The notes: generated from the letters alone by a model not told the origin. Counted from the stretch's first letter, positions 20,045 through 61,856 are shown. The stretch: 64,000 nt of DNA from Pseudorasbora parva (GCF_024679245.1 NC_090186.1:43435069-43499068), one strand, 5' to 3'. Numbers and translations: made by a program.

Positions 20045-23000
20045 GGAGCCCACACTTGGAGAGGGGCAGTGTGGGGGATCAACACGAAACCCTCATTGGA
20101 GACGAGGACTTGGAGTTACTTTACGTTAATGCCTGTTCGGCCGTACCAGAAGGTCTTCAGGTCGTGGTTCAAGGGTCTGGAGAGGTGCCAGCTTTCAGTG
20201 ATTTATTCTACGTTCAGGTTGTGGTTGATGACAAGGTAGAGCTGAAGGGCATGATTGACTCAGGATCCATGGCTTGTACGATGAGTGAGGGGGCTGAAGC
20301 ATTACTCAAGGTGGCAGGAGTCCTTATTAAAGAGCCTGAATCAGCCGAGAGAATTGTGCTTGTGGGTTGTGGCGGAAAACAGACACGTCCCAGAGGTGTT
20401 TATGACTTGACGCTGTCTGTGTATGGAGTGAAGTGCGTTGTTCCTGTTTTGCTTGTGCCAGGCCAGCATGATGAACTCATCATCGGTTCAAACGTCCTCA
20501 AACACCTCGCACGTACCATGAAGAGCGATGAAAACTACTGGAGGCTTATATCAGCTGGAGGCAAGAAAGTACCGTCAGACTGTGACCAGTTCCTTGATAT
20601 GCTGTCCTGCACCACAAGATGGAAGAGCGAGGATGTCCCAGACAAGATCGGCCCTTTGAAGCTGTCTCATGCTGTCACACTGGAACCGCAGCACGAACAC
20701 CTAGTGTGGGGTAGGCTGTCCAGCAAGGTGCCGATGTCTCCAGGCAGCACAGTCATTGTGGAACCATGCGGTTCCAGGTCAGGTCCACGGGATGTCCTTG
20801 TGGGTCGTGTCATCACTGCAATGTGGGCTGACAGGTGGGTGCCCTTGAAGATGACAAATCTTTCGCCGAAGCCAATCACATTGAGACGTAATGCCATCAT
20901 CGCTGATGTTTTCCCGTGTCTTGCTGTGGAGGACTTCAACGTTCAGCAAGGTCTGTGTGAGATGGAGGGCTTGAAGCCAGAGAGTGTTATAGTTTCGGCT
21001 GTCACAGATGCTGACCTCAAAGCACGCCTGTCCAACCTGGGGTTGAGCGATTTGGACATTGATTCATGCGAGGCCAGCATTTGGGCAAAGAAACGTCTTG
21101 TCGAACTGGTTCAAGAGTATGAAGACATCTTCTCCAGACACTCACTTGATTGTGGCGAGGCGAGAGAGTTTGTGCACAGCATTCGCCTGACAGACGATCG
21201 CCCATTTCGCATGCCATATAGGAGAGTTCCTCCTGCACATTACCAACAGCTACGACGCGTGCTTTCAGACATGGAGGAGAGGGGGATCATCCGCAAGTCC
21301 ATCAGTGAATATGCATCCCCTCTCGTCATGGTGTGGAAGAAAGATGGTGGGCTCAGAATCTGCACAGACTTCAGGTGGCTGAATGCACGGACTTTAAAAG
21401 ATGCCCACCCACTGCCTCATCAGGCCGACTGTCTAGCAGCACTGGGAGGTAATGCTGTCTTCAGTACAATGGATTTGACTTCGGGCTTCTATAATGTTCC
21501 GATGTGTGAAGACCACAAAAAGTATACAGCCTTCACGACACCTGTTGGGTTGTATGAGTATAACAGGATGCCACAAGGGCTTTGTAACAGCCCAGCATCG
21601 TTCATGCGTATGATGCTGAGCATCTTCGGCAGCCTTAACTTCACCAGCCTGCTCTGCTACCTAGACGACCTACTTGTCTTTGCGCCCACTGAAGAGGAAG
21701 CACTAAACAGGCTCCAAGTGGTCTTCGGTAAGCTCAGAGACAACAACCTCAAGCTGAGCCCCAAGAAATGCCACCTTCTGATGAGGTCAGTAAGGTTCCT
21801 TGGTCACGTCATTGACCAAAGTGGGGTTGCGGTGGATCCCAATAAAGTTGATGTCATCTGTAAGATGCCAAAGGAGGCTCTGATGGAGGAGGATGGTCGT
21901 ACCCCTTCTGTAAAGAGGCTGAAGTCATTTCTTGGCATGGTGTTCTTCTATCAGTCTTTCATCCCTGGCTGCTCAGCCATTGCCAAGCCCCTGTTTGCTT
22001 TGACGGCAGGCCAGAAGAGGAGAGGCCGGACTGGTCGGAGTGGTGGAGGTGCGGGTATGTACAGGAAACTGACTGCAGCGGATTGGACTCCTGAGTGCGA
22101 AAAGGCTTTCCGGAAGCTCAAGACAGATCTGCTTAACTGTGCTGTATTGGCCCATCCTGATTTCTCAAGACCATTCATCCTGTCCGTTGATGCATCCCTG
22201 GACGGGCTTGGTGCTGTGTTGTCACAATTGCCAGCAGGGGAGGACAAGGCTCGCCCCATTGCTTTTGCCAGTAAGACCCTCAGCAAGTCACAGCAAAGAT
22301 ATCCCGCTCATCGTCTTGAGTTTATGGCACTGAAGTGGAGCGTCTCTGAGAAGTTCAGTCACTGGCTGAAAGGGCATGACTTTACTGTGTGGACGGACAA
22401 CAACCCGTTAACCCACATCATGACCAAGCCCAAACTTGATGCGTATGAACAGAGGTGGGTAGCTAAACTGTCTTCATACAACTTCGACCTGAAATACATC
22501 CCAGGCCCAAAAAATATTGTAGCAGACGCACTCAGTCGAGATCCCTTTACCACTTCAGTTAGCAGGCGTCTGATCCAAGAGCCATATGGTAGACTAGTGC
22601 AAGAGGCTGAAGGTGCGGAGGCTGAGGAGGTGCAACAGACATTCAGACTGGGCGTCCAACACCTTCAAGCGGTTCAACAGCACGAGCCAACACATTACAC
22701 AACAGGCTCCTACAGTGCAGCTGAAGTCAAAGCTGCTCTAGCCGCTCACAGCTCCTGGAGGAGTGGTGTGGAGAACAGGGCTCTTTGTCTTGGCCAACAT
22801 GTCCAACAGCTGCAACCCGCAGGCCAGTGTACTTTGCCCTCACTCACTCTGCGCGAATTGGAAGATAAGCAGCTTCAGGATCCCACAATATCTTCTGTAC
22901 TACCGTTTGTGGTCCGCAGACGTCGCCCATCCAGACGAGAAAAGCACAATATGGGCCCCAGTTCATTGGCATTACTGAAACATTGGGAGAGGCTAGTCAT

Positions 23001-24627
23001 CCGGAATGGTGTCTTGTACCGAGAAACGAAGGACCCTGTGAGTAGGATGAAAAGATTCCAGTTGCTACTGCCAGCCAGTTTGAGGGGTGAGGCCTTGAGG
23101 GGAGTTCATGACTTGGCAGGACATCAGGGACAGGCGAGGACGCTCCATCTGGCAAGACAGCGCTTCTTCTGGCCCAGTATGGAGAGGGACACAAGAGAGC
23201 ATGTGCGATGCTGTGAGAGGTGTGTACTTGCAAAATCTCCAGAGCCCTCAGCACGAGCCCCCTTGAAAAGTATTAAAACTTCCGCTGCCATGGAACTGGT
23301 CTGTATTGATTTTTGGTCAGCAGAGGATAAGAACAAGAATTCTGTTGATGTGCTGGTTGCGACTGACCACTTCACGAAAATGGCTTTTGCCTTTCCATGC
23401 AGGAACCAGACTGCCAAGCAAGTGGCCAGGAAGTTATGGGATTGTGTCTTTTGTGTCTACGGGTTCCCTGAGCGCATCCACTCTGACCAGGGCCCTAATT
23501 TTGAGAGTGAGCTGGTGTCTGAGTTGCTGCAGCTGTCGGGGGTGGCAAAGTCTCATACAACGGCTTATCACCCAATGGGCAATGGGGGCACAGAGCGCTT
23601 TAACCGTACACTGGGCAACATGATACGGAGTCTTCCTCTGAGAGCCAAGCGAGAATGGCCACAGCAGATCCAGACGCTGACGTTTGCATATAACGCAACT
23701 GCTCATGAAACAACCGGCTATGCACCCTTCCACTTGATGTTCGGCCGCGTTCCGAGGCTGCCAGTTGATGTTGTCTTTCAGTCTGTTCTGCACGACTTCA
23801 CTGTGACAGACTTCAGCAGCTACTCAAGGACCCTGCTATCTTACCTGTCTGAGGCAGCCAATATCGCCCAGCAGCATGCCACTAAAGAGCAGGAACAGCA
23901 GGCTCATCAGTACAATAAAAAGGTCAGAGGGGTTTCCTTACATGTTGGAGCCCGAGTGCTGCTCGCGAACAAGAGAGAGAAAGGTAAAAAGAAGTTAGCC
24001 GACAAGTGGGAACCTGCAGTGTATACGGTAGTGGAGCGGAACCCCAAGACTCACATCTACAAGATCAGCGATGCCTCTGGCCAGAGCAAGGTTGTGCACA
24101 GGAACCTTTTGCTTGATGTGAGTTTCCTTCCTATCCAAGACACCCTGGAGAAGCGGTCTCTGGTCAGCTCGTTGGAAGTTGAAGATTCAAGTGGCTGTGG
24201 AGATGCGGATAACCTGAGCAATCTGGAACAAGAGTCTTCACTGGCACGGACATCCTCGTGGGTTCTGTCAGACCCAGATCGATCTGCTGAGGCTTCAGCA
24301 GCCGAAGAAGCTTCTATTCCAGACCTTGAGGATGAGTCTAACGCTCATGAAGTTATGGCCAGTCCACCTGAAGCGACTCTGTCTGGTCCAGACCCTGTTC
24401 AGTCAAATGAACCTACTGACGTTGATACAAGTCTGACTGACTCTACTCCCACTCAAGCCTGCTCATCTGCTGACTCAACTGTGACTCAGACTGCTGTAGT
24501 TAGTAACAGAGTTCAAGGCAGGGTTGTCACTAGAACTGGGAGAGTGGTTAGGTCTGTCAATAGGCTTATTGAGAGTATGGTTCAGAGACCTGTTATATGG
24601 GGCCTCTCTTTGCCTCAGAAAGTTTGA
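20014..24627 (+). CDS. pol: Gypsy Pol polyprotein (protease, RT, RNase H, integrase)
   Basis: The pol frame opens at 20014 and overlaps gag in the -1 frame; it is probably entered by frameshifting, not by its own start. Counting residues from 20056: aspartic protease DSG near residue 68; reverse transcriptase with YLDD at 535-538; RNase H with SVDASLDG near 712; integrase zinc finger from His1018 (HDLAGHQGQ) to CCERC; and integrase catalytic Asp1085, Asp1144 and Glu1180, a DD35E spacing. A GPY-like module (KWEPAVYTVVER) and an acidic Ser/Glu tail close the protein. There are no internal stops or frameshifts. All catalytic residues seem present, so the element may be competent. Confidence 0.95.
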   Translation, partial: CQTRAAGGKLGSPHLERGSVGDQHETLIGDEDLELLYVNACSAVPEGLQVVVQGSGEVPAFSDLFYVQVVVDDKVELKGMIDSGSMACTMSEGAEALLKVAGVLIKEPESAERIVLVGCGGKQTRPRGVYDLTLSVYGVKCVVPVLLVPGQHDELIIGSNVLKHLARTMKSDENYWRLISAGGKKVPSDCDQFLDMLSCTTRWKSEDVPDKIGPLKLSHAVTLEPQHEHLVWGRLSSKVPMSPGSTVIVEPCGSRSGPRDVLVGRVITAMWADRWVPLKMTNLSPKPITLRRNAIIADVFPCLAVEDFNVQQGLCEMEGLKPESVIVSAVTDADLKARLSNLGLSDLDIDSCEASIWAKKRLVELVQEYEDIFSRHSLDCGEAREFVHSIRLTDDRPFRMPYRRVPPAHYQQLRRVLSDMEERGIIRKSISEYASPLVMVWKKDGGLRICTDFRWLNARTLKDAHPLPHQADCLAALGGNAVFSTMDLTSGFYNVPMCEDHKKYTAFTTPVGLYEYNRMPQGLCNSPASFMRMMLSIFGSLNFTSLLCYLDDLLVFAPTEEEALNRLQVVFGKLRDNNLKLSPKKCHLLMRSVRFLGHVIDQSGVAVDPNKVDVICKMPKEALMEEDGRTPSVKRLKSFLGMVFFYQSFIPGCSAIAKPLFALTAGQKRRGRTGRSGGGAGMYRKLTAADWTPECEKAFRKLKTDLLNCAVLAHPDFSRPFILSVDASLDGLGAVLSQLPAGEDKARPIAFASKTLSKSQQRYPAHRLEFMALKWSVSEKFSHWLKGHDFTVWTDNNPLTHIMTKPKLDAYEQRWVAKLSSYNFDLKYIPGPKNIVADALSRDPFTTSVSRRLIQEPYGRLVQEAEGAEAEEVQQTFRLGVQHLQAVQQHEPTHYTTGSYSAAEVKAALAAHSSWRSGVENRALCLGQHVQQLQPAGQCTLPSLTLRELEDKQLQDPTISSVLPFVVRRRRPSRREKHNMGPSSLALLKHWERLVIRNGVLYRETKDPVSRMKRFQLLLPASLRGEALRGVHDLAGHQGQARTLHLARQRFFWPSMERDTREHVRCCERCVLAKSPEPSARAPLKSIKTSAAMELVCIDFWSAEDKNKNSVDVLVATDHFTKMAFAFPCRNQTAKQVARKLWDCVFCVYGFPERIHSDQGPNFESELVSELLQLSGVAKSHTTAYHPMGNGGTERFNRTLGNMIRSLPLRAKREWPQQIQTLTFAYNATAHETTGYAPFHLMFGRVPRLPVDVVFQSVLHDFTVTDFSSYSRTLLSYLSEAANIAQQHATKEQEQQAHQYNKKVRGVSLHVGARVLLANKREKGKKKLADKWEPAVYTVVERNPKTHIYKISDASGQSKVVHRNLLLDVSFLPIQDTLEKRSLVSSLEVEDSSGCGDADNLSNLEQESSLARTSSWVLSDPDRSAEASAAEEASIPDLEDESNAHEVMASPPEATLSGPDPVQSNEPTDVDTSLTDSTPTQACSSADSTVTQTAVVSNRVQGRVVTRTGRVVRSVNRLIESMVQRPVIWGLSLPQKV
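20035..20094 (+). promoter_or_regulatory. Putative -1 programmed ribosomal frameshift signal between gag and pol
   Basis: The heptamer GGGAAAC (20035-20041) is read in the gag frame as G GGA AAC, directly before the TAG stop. Slippage by one base enters the pol frame. After a 7-nt spacer, CCCACACT (20049-20056) can pair perfectly with AGTGTGGG (20068-20075), giving an 8-bp stem with an 11-nt loop. Loop bases GAGGG (61-65) could pair with CCCTC at 20090-20094, making an H-type pseudoknot. Slippery site, spacer and stem all match known -1 signals; the pseudoknot is inference. Confidence 0.8.
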
Positions 24628-24952
24628 TTTAGAGTGCACATTAAGTTTTTTCTCTTTTCAACTAGTTTCTTTTTGTTGTTGTTTTTTCCATCCTTGAATG
24701 TAAAACCGTACTGTGGGGTTTTTCAAGCCAGGGGACCAGATGTTTAGGGGTGTAGGCTGCACCTTTATGTTCCTGAGAAGATGAGGGCCTGATCAACCTT
24801 CTTTTTTCTCTTGATCTGTTTTACGGATAGTTTTTTACTGAACTTTGGGATTCGATCTCATTGTTATTTGGTCCGGGTACGAGTGTATTTACATTGATGC
24901 ATCTTTGGTACTAATAATAGAATTCAAGGGTGGTTTTATTTTGGTGGAATTC
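24628..24952 (+). other. Non-coding tail of the gypsy element
   Basis: About 325 bp between the pol stop and the polypurine tract. No env-like ORF, only a short open frame that runs into the LTR. Confidence 0.6.
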
Positions 24953-24964
24953 AGGGGGGGTGAA
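24953..24964 (+). promoter_or_regulatory. Polypurine tract of the gypsy element
   Basis: AGGGGGGGTGAA directly precedes the 3' LTR, as expected for the plus-strand primer. The T interrupts an otherwise pure purine run. Confidence 0.65.
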
Positions 24965-25281
24965 TGTAGCAGGTTTATTTGTATACTTATGAATTCCACC
25001 CAAAAATATTTCTTTTTGTATTACTGGCAGTTTCGTTGTGGGTTCATTCTGCTTGCGCGTCGGGTTAGTGCAGTGTGTGCGAGTGACGTCATCAGATTGC
25101 GCAAGGCTTACCTCAGTCAGAGCAATGCTGGATTTGACTGAGATGCTAACCTGATGTCACGCAACACTCATTGCCATATTGTTTATGACCGCAGATAATA
25201 AACAGCATTGTGACAGCCCGTGCCTCGGTGTCTACTTGAGAACAACCCAGAACACAACGCAGAAAGACAAGACGGGTTACA
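24965..25281 (+). repeat. 3' LTR of the gypsy element
   Basis: Same length and apparently the same sequence as the 5' LTR, with AATAAA at 25197-25202. The fixed offset of 6875 bp between matching positions holds throughout, so there are no indels between the LTRs. Confidence 0.96.
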
Positions 25282-25824
25282 CATACAAATCGTAATTTAA
25301 GCATTAACGGTTATTTCGTTTCCCTGACTAACAATATTGACGAATTCTGTACTGGCTAACCAAAAACTGACGTTACAAATATGTTTTGGGAAAGTTTTGA
25401 ACAGGGATTTTCAAACGTATTTGTTAACTATTAAGCGTCTAAAGTGTCGTCGAGATATTAATTATATAGATAAATTATATAAGATAAATTGATTTTATTC
25501 CCAGTTCATATTATCTCCATCTCAAAAGGTTTGCAGGTAAACTTATTATAGAGTTACAGTTAGGGTTAGTTACTTGTAATTATGCATAATTTATTATTAC
25601 TAGCCTATACTACATGTAGTAACATGTAACTACATCACCTTAAAATAAAGTTACCTCGTCTTTTTTAAGTAAGGGGTTTATTTCGATTATTTCTATTTTT
25701 AAAAAAATATAATTTAACATTTTAATTTATTTGATTAATAGCTTGAACCCTCTAGCCTGGCTATGAACCCCCTGCAATTCCCTCCAGAAACGCCTGGGTT
25801 TAAAAAAGCCCTGATCGGTTGAGA

Positions 25825-26910
25825 CATGGACTCCACTAAAATGTAAGCAGCAGATCCTTTAAGCCCTGTAAGTTGCGAGGTAGGGCCTCCATGGATCGGA
25901 CTTGTTTGTTCAGCTCATCCCACAGATGCTCGATTGGATTAAGATCTGGGGAATTTGGAGGCCGAGTCGACGCCTCAAACTGGTTGTTGTGCTCCTCAAA
26001 CCATTCCTGAAGCATTTGTGCTTTGTGTCAGGAGCATTATCCTGCTGGAAGAGCCACAGCCACCAGAATACCGTTTCCATGAAAGGCTGAACATGGTCTC
26101 AGCAATGCTTAGGTAGGTGGAGCGTGTCAAAGTAACATCCACATGGATGGAGGACCCAAGGTTTCCCAGCAGAACATTGGCCAAAGCATCACACTCCCTC
26201 CGCCGGCTCGCTTTCTTCCCATAGTGCATCCTGGGGCCATGTGTTCCCCAGGTAAGCCACACACACACACACACACACACCCGGCCATCCACGTGATGTA
26301 AAAGAAAACGTGATTCCTCAGACCAGGCCACCTTCTTCCATTTATCCGTGGTCCAGTTCTGATGCTCACGTGCCACTGTTGGTGCTTTCGGCGGGGTCAG
26401 GGGTCAGAGGTCACCCTGACTGGTCAGCGGCTATGCCGCCCCATACGCAACAAACTGAGATGTTCTGTGTATTCTGACAGCTTTCTATCAGAACCAGCAT
26501 TAACTTCTGGAGCAGTTTGAGCTCCAGTAGCTCGTCTGTTTGATCGGACCACACGGGCCAGCCTTCGCTCCCCACGTGCATCAATGAGCCTTGGCCGCCC
26601 ATGACCCTGTGGCCGGTTCTCCACTGGTCCTTCCTTGGAGCACTTTTGATAGATACTGACCACTGCAGACCGGGAACAGCCCACAAGAGCTGTAGTTTTG
26701 GAGATGCTCTGACGCAGGCGTCTAGCCGTCACAATTTGGCCCTTGTCAAACTCGCTCAAATCCTTACGCTTGCCCATTTCTCCTGCTTCTAACACATCAA
26801 CTCTGAGGACAAAATGTTCACTTGCTGCCTAATATATCCCACCCACTAACAGGTGATGAAGAGATCATAAGTATTATTCATCTGTTAGTGCTCATAATGT
26901 TACTCATGAT
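25825..26910 (-). mobile_element. Tc1-like transposon copy A (second family), defective, with CA tract inside
   Basis: Minus-strand transposase pieces: [20 protein letters not shown] and [18 protein letters not shown] (DNA-binding helix-turn-helix, 26795-26600), then WTTDKWKKVAWSEESRF (26376-26300) and a broken catalytic part to about 25830. A (CA)n microsatellite at 26258-26281 interrupts the frame after HHVDGRV. The right end retains CTCATAATGTTA; the left end is truncated. It lies between the gypsy element and C8orf82. Confidence 0.9.
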
Positions 26911-27186
26911 CAGTGTATATATATATATAAATGTATGTTAGATGCAATTAATTGATTTGACAGCACAAATTATTTTGTTATACTAGTAAAAGTTATCAAA
27001 ACCTGCAAAAATATCATAAACTGAAGTGTGGAAATTATGTGAACGTAAATGAAAACAAACATTAAGAAATCAGACCAGCCATAAGACACAATATATACAT
27101 TTATTTCAGCAGTATGTTCAGAACATACGTTAATTACAGCAGGATTATAATGGTCACGATCTACTTGTAGGTTGATTGAATCATCT
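26911..27186. other. Spacer between Tc1 copy A and C8orf82
   Basis: AT-rich; contains the C8orf82 3' UTR with its AATAAA. Nothing else recognised. Confidence 0.5.
27100..27105 (-). terminator. Putative polyadenylation signal of C8orf82
   Basis: AATAAA on the minus strand, 81 bases past the TGA stop, so well placed for the C8orf82 transcript. No other support. Confidence 0.5.
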
Positions 27187-27635
27187 TCAATCTTTTTCAA
27201 TATGAAAATATTTGGCCAACTCTTTCGTTAGAGTGTGTCGACGCCCCGCCCACATAAAGTGAGTGGGCTGTCCTGTAGTCTCCTGTCCCGCGGCATACTC
27301 AAAATGGGCACTCAGCTCAATGGCCAACGCCGACCGTACCAACCCCACGCCTCCCCCCCGCTCAGGTCCAGGATGGTACAGTCTGCCGCTGGCCGGCTGC
27401 ATGAAGAGAGACTCTGGGCGGAACGGGACGGTCAGTTTAGCTCCGCCTCCACAGTAGGACAGGCGTTCCTCATGCCCCGCCTCCGATAACAGGTGCGTGA
27501 AAACAATGGGCTGGTCGTCACAGCGCAGGAAGTTGCGTTCGCGTCCACAGAGCGAGAGGAAGGGGAAGTCCTGCTGATAACGGCCACTCTGGTTCGATTT
27601 CAGACGATTGAAGAAGAAAACTAAGAAGTGCTGGT
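27187..27635 (-). CDS. C8orf82: C8orf82 exon 3 with stop codon
   Basis: It starts DQHFLVFFFNRLKSNQSGRY after CTCTTAG and ends HIEKD with the TGA at 27189-27187. It contains the family's cysteine-containing motifs (CGRERNFLRC, SYCGGG). Confidence 0.95.
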
Positions 27636-28913
27636 CTAAGAGAGAACAGACAGAAAGAGTTGTAAAATCCCACACAATTAAACTCAGGGCTGGTTGGTTT
27701 GATTCAAACTCTTAATTTAAAGGAACTGTATGTAAGAAATGTATTTCAATTAATCATAAAATGGCCCTGATATGTCACTAGACATTAAGAAATTATATTA
27801 TCTTCATTTGTGTTCTGAAGATGAACGAAGGTCTTATGGGTGTCCAACGACATGAGGGAGAGGAATTAATGAAATCATTTTTAGGTGAACTAACCCTTTA
27901 AAGTGATTTATTTGGCGTACTGTGAGACACTTGTTCACACTGCAGTGAGCCAGATCATATTAGGCATGGTAAAACATGGTACTGTGGGGTAAATCAATAA
28001 CACCAGATTTAAACAATAAGACTAACTGTGTTGAGCTGGAGAACAATGATTAGTTTATGTCTATCAATGATCCAAACAGTTGCTCACCTGTCTAATAAAA
28101 CATCAGATATTAAAGTGGCTTTGGTATGTGCAAGGTTTCTACAAAATAAAACCGGATGGTAACGCGTGTATGATTTCATTGATAGCCGACACATGGTCCG
28201 TGTCCTGTTTAAATCACTTATTTCTCCTGGATTCTTGAAAACATTTGGGATAAATTACACAAGTCAACAAAATATATAACACTGTTCAAGTGGTTTTTGG
28301 ATATTTTAACCTAAAATCCTACATATTGTGCCTTTAAACCCTAACGTGGGTTATAAATATGATAACCATAAAGTGCAATCGTCGTATATTACCATGTTAC
28401 GCCACAGTACGAGCAATTTCAAGAGGATTAACCCTATTGAGCTGTAAGTCAGTCACTCTGTAAGAGGTTTATATTAATGTGATATACAGACCACAAGACG
28501 GCATATTCCATAAGAACATTACACAACATAGTATTAGATATGTTATATAAACCTCCATTAAGGGTTCACTAATATATAACTGTATATTGTTGATGCAGAA
28601 GTAGAAATACCTTTGAAACAGGTGACAAAGTTCTTCACCTTGGTGTCATCCAGAAAGAGCTTGACAAGAGAGAAAATAAATCATGATTATGGGAATGATT
28701 GCATCAATTTCCTCAGCATAGATTTACATAATAAAGGCTTTATTATGTATAGCTATGGTCCTCAGTATAATGGCATCTTCTCAGAGGGTGTACCTGTCCT
28801 TGATGATCGATATAGTAGAAATACTCTCTGATTCTTGCTTCTGGACTCTGTCCTTGTGTGTAAGAGGACACGCTCCTCCAATTAGCACTAAACAGTCTAT
28901 TGACAAATCTCAT
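27187..28913 (-). CDS. C8orf82: UPF0598 protein C8orf82 homologue, complete 3-exon gene
   Basis: Three minus-strand exons (28794-28913, 28611-28659, 27187-27635) join in phases 0 and 1 to give 618 bp, or 205 codons plus a TGA stop. The family is conserved in animals and has no known reaction. Diagnostic stretches match the human protein as I remember it: REYFYYIDHQGQ, LFLDDTKVKNFVTCFK, SGRY...FPFLSLCGRERNFLRC, LSYCGGG and GRLYHP.PERGGGVGLVRSAL. The N-terminus, MRFVNRLFSANWRSVSSY, is Arg-rich, free of acidic residues and amphipathic, which suggests a mitochondrial targeting peptide; I recall the human protein being listed as mitochondrial. The human protein is about 216 residues, so this copy is near full length. 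It lies head to head with ARHGAP39. Confidence 0.95.
27715..28600. other. C8orf82 intron 2
   Basis: Holds a partial GGTGAACTAACCCTTTAAAG repeat end at 27815-27905 and a partial TGTGCCTTTAA MITE end at 28300-28337. No exon or RNA gene seen. Confidence 0.5.
28611..28659 (-). CDS. C8orf82: C8orf82 exon 2 (residues 41-56)
   Basis: This 49-bp exon encodes LFLDDTKVKNFVTCFK plus one base. Acceptor GTCAAG, donor GTATTT. It was too short to appear as an open frame of its own and was found by homology to the family. Confidence 0.93.
28794..28913 (-). CDS. C8orf82: C8orf82 exon 1 (residues 1-40)
   Basis: The ATG is at 28913-28911. The exon has 40 codons, ending YYIDHQGQ in phase 0 before GTACAC. The first 18 residues look like a mitochondrial presequence. 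Confidence 0.93.
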
Positions 28914-29439
28914 AGCTGGTTTATTTGCAGTAAAACCCCTGCATTGTAATGTCTGTTATGTTTATATTTTGCAGAGGTCCAGCTGTCTCTGTGACCGGAG
29001 GAAACAAACGCCACGCTCATTCGTTCCGCCTTTCGGAAGTCGAAAACGCCGCTGTTTTACATGTTAAAACGCGTTAGTGTTTGGGTTTACGAGCTCTCAT
29101 AAACATCATAAGATTTGGCTAGATTGTCACATTATTATAATAAAAGCGGTGACGCATTTGATTGTACTTCAGGTAAACACCAGGTGGCGCTGTCTTGTAT
29201 TTAATTAGGCAACGCACAATGGCAATAAGATTCACACTGGCATAATGAACAAGAGAAAGACGGTAATTGAACGAAATGATAAATAACAAAGTTTCATTTT
29301 TAAATGCATCAGTGACATGAAGTCTTGCGACTAGAACTTCAAAGTATGATTTATTAGACTTTCTGAACACTATATTTGTTTTTTAACTTTTTTTTAAATA
29401 GTAATATTCAAATAATTGCCACTTGCTTTAATATTATCT

Positions 29440-29501
<62 letters not shown>

Positions 29502-29510
29502 CAGATAGAC

Positions 29511-29569
<59 letters not shown>

Positions 29570-29586
29570 CAGATAGACAGATAGAC

Positions 29587-29630
<44 letters not shown>
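29440..29630. repeat. GATA/GACA microsatellite in the C8orf82-ARHGAP39 intergenic region
   Basis: About 190 bp: (GACA) at the left, then (GATA) with interspersed GACA. It ends exactly where the 85-bp block that is duplicated at 33297 begins. It lies about 300 bp upstream of the ARHGAP39 ATG. Confidence 0.95.
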
Positions 29631-29715
29631 TTTAAACAAAACTTGTTGTTTTCTTTCTATTTTTCGTTATTGAATACAGTTCGAGATGCGCGCCGGCGTT
29701 CTCGAGTTGCCATGG
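29631..29715 (+). repeat. 85-bp block upstream of ARHGAP39, copy 1
   Basis: From TTTAAACAAAACTTGTTG to GAGTTGCCATGG. 80 of 85 positions match 33297-33381 by hand count. Both copies directly follow a GATA array. Confidence 0.92.
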
Positions 29716-29934
29716 TAACCTGCCCTTTCCAGCCTCCCCGCGCGCTCCTCGCCAGCGAGAAGCGCAAAATGACGTCACGTTGTCGCTGGTGACGGAGACG
29801 CGGGCGGACAGCGCGTGCTCCGGATACTCGGCTCATTCGCTTTCACTGCGGCGGCGGCGGCGGAGCCTCGCGCATCATGACCGGCGTCCTGTGGATTACT
29901 CTCACTGCGCGTTAAAGCGGGAACAAGAGGCACC

Positions 29935-61073
<31,139 letters not shown>

Positions 61074-61105
61074 TGATTTATGTGAGTCAAGCATCACATT
61101 TGGGT

Positions 61106-61856
61106 TTAAAGGGTTAGTTCACCCAAAAATAAAAATTCTGTCATTAATTACTTACCCTAATGTGGTTGGACACCCGCAAGACCTCCGTTCATCTTCAGAC
61201 ACAGATGAAGATATTAGTGTTGAAATCCGATGGCTCAGAAAGGCCTTCATTGACACCAATGTCATTTCCTCTCTCAAGACCCATAAAGGCACTAAAGACG
61301 TCGCTACAAAGCCCATCTCACTACAGCGGCTCTACAATCATTGTGAAGAGACCTGGAGAGTTTCTGTGCGCAAAAAAACTAAATAATGACTTATATAGGG
61401 ATGGGCCGATTTCAAAAGACAGCTTCGAACCGTTATGAATCAGTAAATCGATTCATGATTCGGATCGCGTGTCAAGCTGCTAAAATCACGTGACTTTGGC
61501 GATCCAAATCATGAATTGATTCACTGATTCATAACGGTTCGAAGCTGTGTTTTGAAATCGGTCATTCCTATATAAGTTGTTATTTCGTTTTTTTGCACAC
61601 AAAAACTATTCTCGTGTCTTCATTAAATGATTGTAGAGCCGCTGTAGTGAGATGGGCTTTGTAACGACGTCTTTAGTGCCTTTATGGGTCTTGAGAGAGG
61701 AAATGACATTGGTGTCAATGAAGGCCTTTCTGAGCCATCGGATTTCAACACTAATATCTTCATCTGTGTGTGAAGATGAGCGGAGGTCTGACGGCTGGCC
61801 AACCATAGGAGGAATTAATGAAACAATTTACATTTTTGGGTGAACTTACCCTTTAA
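61106..61856. repeat. 751-bp nested palindromic element
   Basis: Ends TTAAAGGGTTAGTTCACCCA and GGGTGAACTTACCCTTTAA. An inner hairpin at 61400-61575 carries ACCGTTATGAATCAGTAAAT and its complement. Short ORFs (DLRSSSDTDEDISVEIRWL) read on both strands because of the symmetry. Confidence 0.85.

Larger units (their letters stand above)
18090..25281 (+). mobile_element. Complete Ty3/gypsy-type LTR retrotransposon
   Basis: A 7.19-kb element with two 317-bp LTRs (18090-18406 and 24965-25281), a primer-binding site after the left LTR, gag, pol in the order protease-RT-RNase H-integrase, and a polypurine tract before the right LTR. It is flanked by the 4-bp duplication CATA (18086-18089, 25282-25285). 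The LTRs showed no mismatch when read side by side. Both ORFs are uninterrupted, and no env-like ORF follows pol. It sits between NAPRT exon 1 and the 3' end of C8orf82, so it interrupts neither. RT-RNaseH-IN order and the GPY-like C-terminus place it in Ty3/gypsy, not Ty1/copia. Confidence 0.97.

Noticed and set aside
24628..24964. Search for an env gene after gypsy pol
   Set aside because: Only about 330 bp remain before the 3' LTR and no long ORF, signal peptide or membrane segment is present.
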